In this document: positions 57,257 through 64,000 of the stretch, in pieces
How the letters are laid out: every line of letters begins with the position of its first letter
How positions within the stretch are numbered: position 1 is the stretch's first letter
Source: Topomyia yanbarensis
Lineage: Eukaryota > Arthropoda > Insecta > Diptera > Culicidae
NCBI RefSeq assembly: GCF_030247195.1
Contig: NC_080671.1
Coordinates: 415,224,044 to 415,288,043, forward strand
DNA: 64,000 nt
Direction of reading: 5' to 3'
Program-made: the position numbers and the translations under genes
The notes under the pieces: generated by a model
The model's input: only the letters and a program-made list of their open reading frames with translations
Told to the model about the DNA's origin: nothing
Databases searched by the model: none

Positions 57257-57540
57257 TCATGCATAAATGACGTAGCATTTTGGTAGGTAGGGGCGGGGGG
57301 GGGGGGGGTTAAACCAAGTTTGTAACAAAGTGTGACGAGGGGGAGGGTAGGGTCAGAAGTTGTGCGACGTAGCAATAATTTTTAATTTTTTCGACGTCCA
57401 TCAAAACCCATTGATTAGAGGAAAATGCTACGTTATTTACAAGGGGGAGGTTGGAATTTTGTGACCAAATGCTGCGAGGGGGGAGGGATAGTTCAAAATC
57501 GTCGAAAAAAAGCTACGTCAGTTGTGTACGGCTCCTTGGA
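57257..57540. mobile_element. MITE, third copy of the ATAAATGACGTAGC family
   Basis: GCATAAATGACGTAGCATTT at the left, GCTACGTCAGTTGTGTACGG at the right, with G-rich tracts between, as at 1529-1818 but diverged. It lies between the ORF1 and ORF2 pieces of the Jockey copy. Confidence 0.65.
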
Positions 57541-57589
57541 ATTATTATTGTACTTAATCCATTAATTGAAAGAGGTACGCGTCCACTAT

Positions 57590-58030
57590 ATCAGAAACAA
57601 TCGAATCAAAACAACGAATTCCTCCAGTGGAACCGTATAACGTTTCGAGGGGCTTGATTATCAACCCTGCAATTAAAGGTCAGACGAAACGAGTACCCAG
57701 CGCATACAACCGTGGACGATCTCCCACTCCGTGGTGGGTAGAGAATGCACAGAATTGTACGCGTAAAAGCCCTATAAGGGCTTTCTGAACGTCGGATCGC
57801 CCGAATTTATCCGAATATACGCGTCGTTAGATACGCGAATGAAAAACTTGATGAAGCTGAAAAACGCGGTTATTGGCACCGGTTCGTTGATGAATTAACG
57901 AGAGAAACAATATTTCATCTGGTGGCTAGACCCTACGTTGTGTACTCGATTCAACCTTTGATCGGAATTCACAGAACCAAGAATCGATGTTTGGCGACAA
58001 CAGCATTCCATGGAGATCCACATTCAAACG
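57590..58030 (+). pseudogene. Jockey-type ORF2 endonuclease-RT linker fragment
   Basis: The plus strand encodes GLIINPAIKGQTKRVPSAYN, then PTPWWVENAQNCTRKSPIRA and a stop, and further on EKRGYWHRFVDELTRETIFH. The PTPWW...C...K motif followed by a KRGYWxRFVDxLxRET-like stretch is the usual linker between endonuclease and reverse transcriptase in Jockey-type ORF2. The catalytic domains are missing. The last 150 bp match 21743-21918. Confidence 0.65.
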
Positions 58031-60565
58031 AGAGACGTTTCGCGATGAAATGATAATACTGTATATAAACGTAATGCTTGTTTTTTTAAGCACACAAATT
58101 TATCTGACAGCAAATAAGCTCGCATCCCTGATACGGTCTCTGCTGCTGATGTTGGAATCAATCCCTCTTGGGTGTGTCTTTTGTCTTTCTTATAAAAAGC
58201 CTACTAGTATTACTCATTGTTTCAATTTTTAATGAAATAATTATTCTTGCCAAAGAAATATAAATTGTACGTCTAGTCTTTAACAATATTGCTTACTGTC
58301 CTTCTCAGCTACTACAAGCAATAAATAGTTCTTTCCGTATTTCTCCCATTATTTCAACTAAATTGGAAAACTATTTGTATGTTTACAATGTTTACCGCGC
58401 TGCCAAAAGCATAATAATTACATCTAGTGGGAACCACACATCAAAAAAGCAGTCAGAGGAGCACAAAGTAGAGTTGGACACATTCCGGGACTCTGGTGGC
58501 TGCTACACCTGTCGCTCATCGGAGCAACGAATTGTCACGGTTGGCTCGCTCACCGAAACGATGGACGCCGCAACTCAGCAGCTACGCCATGTCGTTTCAT
58601 TCTCTGTCGCTACCTGATAAGAATGATTAAACAACTGAAATGATAATGCTGATATTGCATGCCGGGTGCTCATTTGTTCTGACGGTTGTGCCCGATTCCA
58701 CCATATAGGGCCAAAGCCGGGGTTCGGTGTGTGAGCTACGATTGAAATGAGCTCCGGCGGGGCTCCCCGTTGCAAACGCCCGAATAGCTTTGATGATCCA
58801 AGCGTGAGCGAAATGATGTGAGGACATTATTATTTACCACGCATCCGCCTGTGTCTAGTTTGCTGGCTAATAGTGCTTCCATCTATCGGCTTAATGATAA
58901 TGACTTAACGATGCTGCCGGGGATGGTCGGGTTGGGACTAATCAAAATGGCAGGATGAATGATGAGACTGGCTAATATTGCTGAATGTTATTAGCTGTGT
59001 ATGAGCTCACGGCGGCGGCAGTGATGGCGGTTAGTTCATCAACTATGCGGTACCGTAATCGAATTACGTGCTTTGCAGGGATTTCGAAAGGGAGCACAAA
59101 TTACTAACCATTCCCTAATCCGGCTGGAACAAATTTATATCTAACCATTTGAATTATTATTTGTGTGTTCATATATGTAATGTCGTGCCAAATCCATAAC
59201 GGGACCCCAATTAGTAATAAATCTTCGCTGAAGTTGACCCATCTCACGTTTAAAATGGATGTCCTTCACCTGCGAGCCAGATCTCACTCCCTACAAATTA
59301 AGTAGCACAATTTGGTTGGTGCTAGGTGAAGCGGTCTTCTGACCTCAATATGGGACATTTTGAAAATTAACACAAATGAAAACAAATTATCCCCTGTTGA
59401 AATTTTATTGTTAGGAAAATTACTACTCAATCTGGATGCCTGATGCTGTTTTAAAATACAGCTCAAATTTTATTTTTAATCAATGAAAATGTGAGAAAAA
59501 TAGCATTGTAACTCAATGTTTAGAAACAGAAGCTTACGGGTATCTTTTATCAGACGTCAGATTAGGCGTTGTCACACCAACCGAAGCGCAGATGCTTATA
59601 TGCTCGCGTTGGATTTCAAATGATGGTACGCTCCGGGAAACGTACAATTGAATGGATTAACTAGAATGAGTAGTTTGAAAATTCCAAGTAATTTTACAGC
59701 GGATGTGCTACCCATGAGCAATACACTGGATATCGCTAAAACATATGCCATTACGTGATATGCAATGATACAATTATGACTATACAAAGTAAATATTTTA
59801 CCAGGTCATCGCTGAATTATGTAAATTTTGTGTTTCAACGACGAACTAACTAAAACATGCTGCACAGGGGTTTATTCTGAATTCAGAACTAGAAACTCAG
59901 CCTATGTGATGCTGTTTTGAAAAATGGTAGGATCCTTTTTTTATAAATATGCAGAAATATATTTACATATTTACAGAAATATACAGAAATCCAACTTTAG
60001 AATCCAAAAATTACAAAAACTCATCTTCTGCCATCTACCAATAAAGGAATGTAACAACAAATTGACACAAAAAACAGCCCCTTCGTTATGACAAGCTACT
60101 CTGAACCCATGATTCCAAGACAAAAATTCCAATAGACAAAACAAATTTTAAAACTCTTGTTAAAGCACTCGAACAACACAAAACCAAATTTTCTCCAAAT
60201 TGCTAATCTCGAATTAAGCTCATAAAATCCAAATCAACCATTGCCTAGGATAACCTTAAAGTAAAACCAAATTGATTTCAAGTGCTCAATCAATCCGCTT
60301 GATTGACTCCCTGTCGAAAGTCTAACACACAGTTCATCAACTAAATTCGCAGCAAGCGGAACTTTCCTAAACCGGCAATAATTTTCACAACGAAGAAGCA
60401 GAAAAAAAACTTCAAAGTTACCTTCCGTAAGCAGTCAAATTTCCCCCGTATAGTCAAACTGTGATTCCATTAGGCAGATGAAAATGTCCATTAGAGTGTT
60501 GTGATGATTAGAGCAGAGTTTAGCGGGGGATGAGCGCTTCCCTCGGACGGACAGGAAGAAATCAC
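58031..60565. other. Unassigned region, some GC-richer patches
   Basis: 58440-59080 is GC-richer and free of obvious transposon ends, but I find no convincing exon. It could be host intron or regulatory DNA. Confidence 0.35.
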
Positions 60566-60569
60566 TTAC

Positions 60570-60600
60570 CTTGAGGTTCAGCCATGCTTAGCGGATTCGA
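60570..60600 (-). CDS. Possible first coding exon (start codon and splice donor)
   Basis: On the minus strand AAGCATGG gives a fair start context, then ATG GCT GAA CCT CAA G runs straight into GTAAGTG, a near-consensus donor (AAG|GTAAGTG; GT at 60569-60568). The encoded start would be M-A-E-P-Q in phase 1. The next exon would lie at lower coordinates. The candidate terminal exon at 259-417 is on the same strand, but nothing seen here links them. A chance match is possible, since the exon is only 16 coding bases. Confidence 0.35.
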
Positions 60601-61062
60601 AGAATTTGAACTTTTACTTCTGGTGGCTTTTACATCAATCTACCAATACTGGTGGGGTCGTTATCCTGCTTAAATGTTTAAAGTGGATGATTCGGTAGAA
60701 GAATTTAAATTTTTTAAATCTTTGATCATGTGGATCTGGCAATTATTAGGAACTTTTCTCAAGACGTGAAATTTCCATAACCTGATCCGGGTGAAATATT
60801 ATAGATTGTTATTGGATGCTCAATTTAACCAGTTTCTTTACTCTTTTCTCTGTTGAATCGTAGAACGAAGAACTTTTTAGATTACACTAATCGACTCCAA
60901 CAGGATTAAAGCAGTTTTTTTAAGTTTAGCGTATATCTTGTGACCAAGTCGGTCGGCCGGATACTGATGAGATGAAAGCGAAACGCAAATATAAGACTTA
61001 CTATCACCACAGAGAACAGACATCGAACAAATATGTTTAAAAAACTTTTGTAAACATTTGAA
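60601..61062. other. Unassigned; possible 5' untranslated sequence of a minus-strand gene
   Basis: No repeat or gene recognised. If the donor near 60569 is real, the transcript's 5' part would lie here. Confidence 0.3.
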
Positions 61063-61066
61063 TTAA

Positions 61067-63204
61067 CCCTTTCATGCCCAACTTTTCTCTAGTGCATGTA
61101 GGGTTTCAAAACTATTTTTCCTTGGTTGGGTCAAGAAACACGAAAAGCCTATTTTCATAAAGATAGGTGCTTCCATGGCAGTGCTAGAAGCTAGTCAATT
61201 TTTACCTTCTAATGCTCAATGCAATGCTCCTAGAATAATTACAATAGTCCAATTACGTGGAAAACGTGGCCAACGACAGTCTAAATTGATAAGTTTTATC
61301 AGTTTTCAATAATATTGCACCATAACGAAGATATACAGGGTGTTTAGTTCATGGTTAAGAACCTCTCGAGGGATGATTGACTATCATATTTGGAGAAAAA
61401 AAAATCGTTCTACACATACCATGAAATCTCAACCGTTACTAAGTTATTGAACTTTTTGTGTTAAAAACTTAGTTGTCTTAAAATAGCTCTAACTCAAAAA
61501 ATATATTTTGTATTTCAAATCATTTAGATCCACTGGATAGGTGAGAAAATTTTCCACTGAAAAATGTATTCAAATGTTTCAGCTAATGAGGTTAAGTAAT
61601 CTTTTCACAGTAACTTATTTAAAATTTAATAATTTTGATCGATTTTTCGTTCACTTCGCGACAATCTTAATAGTTAATATCACTATTTTAATAATTCAAA
61701 TTGTTAGTCTTGAAAAGTTGTATAATTTGTTCTTTGAAATGATACCTTTATCTTTTCTTGTTTTCATGTGTTTAGGTTATTGAACTTGGATATTTTTATC
61801 TCATATTCACTAATACTAGCTCTTATTGAAAAAGTATGGCACTTATTGTATCTTTGCTTATTCTTATTCGAAAGCCAGGAAAATTTTGCAGAGAAAAAAA
61901 GTATTAATACCTTTCAGTTAAGTGAATTTAGTATTCTTTTATAAGTTAATTAGTTTAAAGTTAGTGTTATTATTAGCATCTTCGTTATTTTCTTAAAATA
62001 GTAAATAATAAACTTCACCATTATTATCATGGAATTAATGCATATCAGCAAGTTCTACAATTCTTCCTTTGACTCCATTCAATTATCTTTTTTAGTTTCG
62101 AAGCAAAATCATTTTTATCTTCTCGTTTCATATGCAAAAACAACGATTTCGAACCCACTACATTTAAATGAGGTCATGCTGTGTTAACTATTAAATTGCA
62201 GCGAAATGAAAAGCGATAGGGTAAAGTGTCAAATAACAAATTGTAGAGAATATTAAGGGGCACCAAATGAACAATAGTGACGATAAATTTAGTTGATTAA
62301 TAATTAGAATAATTACAAAAATCACCAAAAAGCGCAAATTTTGAGTTAGTAAACTAGTAAAAAGTCATGTAGTACACTTAACTAAAAGATATCTGTATAT
62401 ATATCGGAAGGAAATTTTCTCAGCTTTCCAATAAAGCCCTGATAATAGCGATATAAAGCATATTTTTTAAATTAGAGTCTTTAAAGAACGTGCAAGTCAA
62501 TTACAGGAAAAGTTTAGAAGTCAAATTACAAGGAAACAAGAAGTGATAGGAATATTATGTTGAAAAAACAAATTATGAATCGTCTTCAAACCCAACTTTT
62601 GGATAATAGATATTGCTATAATCATGATTCATTATTTTGAGAAAATTAACAAAAACCTCATCAAAAACACTAACTTTTAACTACTTTAGAACTAAAAAGT
62701 ATTTAAAACTAATTATCTGAAAGATATGAGAACATTATTGAATAGAAAATTTTCTCACCTTTCCAATGGCACTAAAATATTTAAAATACGTGGTATACTT
62801 TTTGAGTTAGAGGTATTTTAAGATAAACAAGTTTTTTACACAAAAAGTTCAATAACTCTGCAACGGTTGAGATTTGATGGTATGTGAACGATTTTTTGCT
62901 CCAAATATGACAGTAAATCACCCCTCGAGAGATTCTCACTCATGAACCAATCACCCTGTATGAAAAAATTATTTTCCGTCGTCAACGTAAACTGTCCCTG
63001 GCAGCACTGCTACATCGGAATCCATTCAGACTAATTGCAATAACTTCAGTTCTAAAGCTGATCCTTGTAACTGTTAATACTCAAATTAAAGGCAATAATC
63101 ACATTAATGAGCCTTACTTGTTGTTGCAAGCAAATCTCGCCTCAATCAAAAGTTATAGCTGTTTAAAAACGTTGTTGTCCACAAACAACATGGGCATGAA
63201 TGGG
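61067..63204. mobile_element. 2.1-kb TTAA element with CCCTTTCATGCCCA ends
   Basis: TTAA at 61063-61066 and 63205-63208. CCCTTTCATGCCCA at the left and TGGGCATGAATGGG at the right are inverse over about 14 bp with one mismatch. The outer parts (61067-61335 and 62959-63204) have no gene. TTAA followed by CCC is typical of piggyBac-type elements. Most of its length is the nested element at 61336-62958. Confidence 0.7.
61336..62958. mobile_element. 1.6-kb TA element with long inverted arms (CAGGGTG ends)
   Basis: TA at 61334-61335 and 62959-62960. CAGGGTGTTTAGTTCATGG at the left is mirrored by the right end, and the arms continue for more than 150 bp (CTCTCGAGGG / CCCCTCGAGAG; AACTTTTTGTGTTAAAAAC / inverse). 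GAAAATTTTCTCACCTTTCC-like words recur near 61541, 62415 and 62750, so the arms contain a duplicated segment. No transposase was found. The TA target fits the Tc1-mariner superfamily. Confidence 0.75.
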
Positions 63205-63259
63205 TTAATATACGGTAAAACACTAGCGCCGCCACACCAGCTATCCCAACTATCCGTCA

Positions 63260-63415
63260 AACCTATTCCGGAACCGGTTCGGAATCCTGAATGGATTCAG
63301 CATGGATTCCGGCTCAAAGGAAACATCCGATTCCGACTCAATCGGTTGATGTATTTAAGCTGAAATCCATACTGAACCCACTCAGAACTCCGAACCGGTT
63401 CCAGAATGATTTGAC
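63260..63415. repeat. Imperfect inverted repeat around GGAACCGGTTCGGA
   Basis: GGAACCGGTTCGGAATCCTG at about 63270 and the inverse of CTCCGAACCGGTTCC at about 63387-63401, with ATTCCG words between. Possibly a small MITE. Confidence 0.45.
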
Positions 63416-63449
63416 TGGGTGGAGGTATAACCGTTGTCAATTCAGTCGA

Positions 63450-63590
63450 ACTCAGCCACTAAAAAACAAGACGACAGTAGCGTACCTGGTGGAGATATTC
63501 CAACTACCTTAAATCTATTAGGGATTTTTACATGCTCAAGATGGACGTCTGTTCTCTGTGCTATAACATTCTGCTGATGTTATATATGTT
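63450..63590 (-). mobile_element. Possible BEL/Pao 3' LTR
   Basis: Downstream of the pol end on the minus strand comes TGTTATAGCACAGAGAACAG, then ACGTCCATCTTGAGCATG. A TG start just after pol fits a 3' LTR. The other LTR is outside the window, so this is unproven. Confidence 0.35.
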
Positions 63591-63597
63591 ATACTGC

Positions 63598-63825
63598 TCA
63601 TGAAATTGGCAGCAGACAAATTTTGGAAACCGGTCGAGTGCATCGGCCGTTGGGTGTCTGTAGTGTAACGACACGAGTTGTTCCGTCGTGCCAAGGGTGA
63701 AGTTCAATGATTCTTCCAGTCGGCCAGGTGATCGGAGGGGAATTTTCGTCTTTGATGAGGCTGATCTGAACCGATAAAGGGATGAAACCAACGAATGCGA
63801 GATTTTGCGGATACGGGTCGTGCAT
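63598..63825 (-). pseudogene. BEL/Pao pol, integrase C-terminal end
   Basis: The minus-strand frame encodes SLIKDENSPPITWPTGRIIE, then LHPWHDGTTRVVTLQTPNGR and CTRPVSKICLLPI before the stop. This is the conserved tail after the integrase core in BEL/Pao retrotransposons (an LIKDExxPPxxWxxGRI...DGxxRVVxxxTxxGxxxRPxxKxCxLP pattern). Integrase inserts the cDNA into the genome. Frames shift just upstream, and the preceding catalytic core is absent (see 63883-64000). Confidence 0.75.
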
Positions 63826-63882
63826 GTTGGAGGTGCTTATACTCGTTGGTGAAGCTTTGCTGTTGAATCAGTCGGACGATCG

Positions 63883-64000
63883 TCACTTCTGCTCGTCGAC
63901 TGTTAAGTGTACTGATTCCGCTTGTGCTGTTGGAAGTATTCGACTGTTACGAATAAATCGTTGACAGTAAGCGGTCACTCGATCCATGTGCTGAAAGTTG
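63883..64000 (-). pseudogene. BEL/Pao pol, segment preceding the integrase core
   Basis: The minus strand reads FQHMDRVTAYCQRFIRNSRI and later SVHLTVDEQK before a stop at 63883-63885. A RVTAYxxRFxxN...LTxxE stretch precedes the integrase zinc finger in BEL/Pao pol. Only about 57 bp separate it from the C-terminal tail, where several hundred codons are expected, so the integrase core has been deleted. The element continues beyond the window. Confidence 0.6.

Overview
This is eukaryotic, AT-rich, transposon-dominated DNA. The repeat content suggests a culicine mosquito (Aedes type): a Penelope-like element, Jockey-type non-LTR fragments, a BEL/Pao remnant, mariner, hAT and TTAA-type elements, many MITEs and tRNA-derived SINE heads. 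The species call is inference, because no complete host gene is visible. The only host-gene candidates are two short minus-strand exon-like pieces: a possible terminal coding exon at 259-417 and a possible first coding exon with a consensus splice donor near 60570. If they belong together, most of the window would be intron.

Layout. 0.7-1.8 kb: two inverted copies of one MITE. 2.6-5.2 kb: a Penelope-like retroelement (RT plus GIY-YIG) with an inverted 3' copy at its 5' end and a 16-bp target duplication. 5.3-6.6 kb: an element with GGGGAGACTTGACCA-type ends. 8.2 kb: a Jockey ORF2 tail. 10.4 kb: a MITE. 11.5-13.5 kb: a Jockey ORF1 remnant split by a 1.1-kb DNA element. 14.0-20.2 kb: a 6.26-kb foldback-like element with AAAT flanks and two oppositely oriented arrays of a 117-bp repeat around a dead RT fragment. 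20.5-23.2 kb: RNase H-bearing LINE pieces split by a TTAA MITE. 24.0-25.5 kb: a hAT-like element holding two further insertions, one a 71-bp hairpin. 25.7-28.3 kb: long hairpins and small MITEs. 28.5-32.3 kb: a 3.7-kb hAT-ended composite with a perfect 8-bp target duplication. 33.0-33.9 kb: a retroinsertion with a 23-bp target duplication. 34-38 kb: mostly unrecognised sequence. 38.0-41.8 kb: a CACTAAGG-ended array element carrying three insertions. 42-44 kb: mariner transposase remnants and a hAT MITE. 47-48.4 kb: a tRNA-like sequence, a MITE and an inverted minisatellite. 51.3 kb: second copy of the 24-kb hAT element. 52.6-54.4 kb: second copy of the CACTAAGG element, preserving the empty sites of insertions seen in the first. 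54.9-58.0 kb: more of the 29-kb repeat, then a decayed Jockey copy on the plus strand. 61.1-63.2 kb: a TA element inside a TTAA element. 63.5-64 kb: the tail of a BEL/Pao pol with its integrase core deleted.

How the parts relate. Nested insertions and internal paralogues give a relative chronology. Several unrelated element types share one architecture: terminal inverted repeats enclosing internal tandem arrays that run in opposite directions. The 117-bp repeat, carrying CCGGAAGT next to GCCAT-containing sequence, occurs inside two element families with different ends and different target duplications. I regard this as the most interesting signal in the window. All calls come from reading the sequence by eye; no alignment or database search was run.
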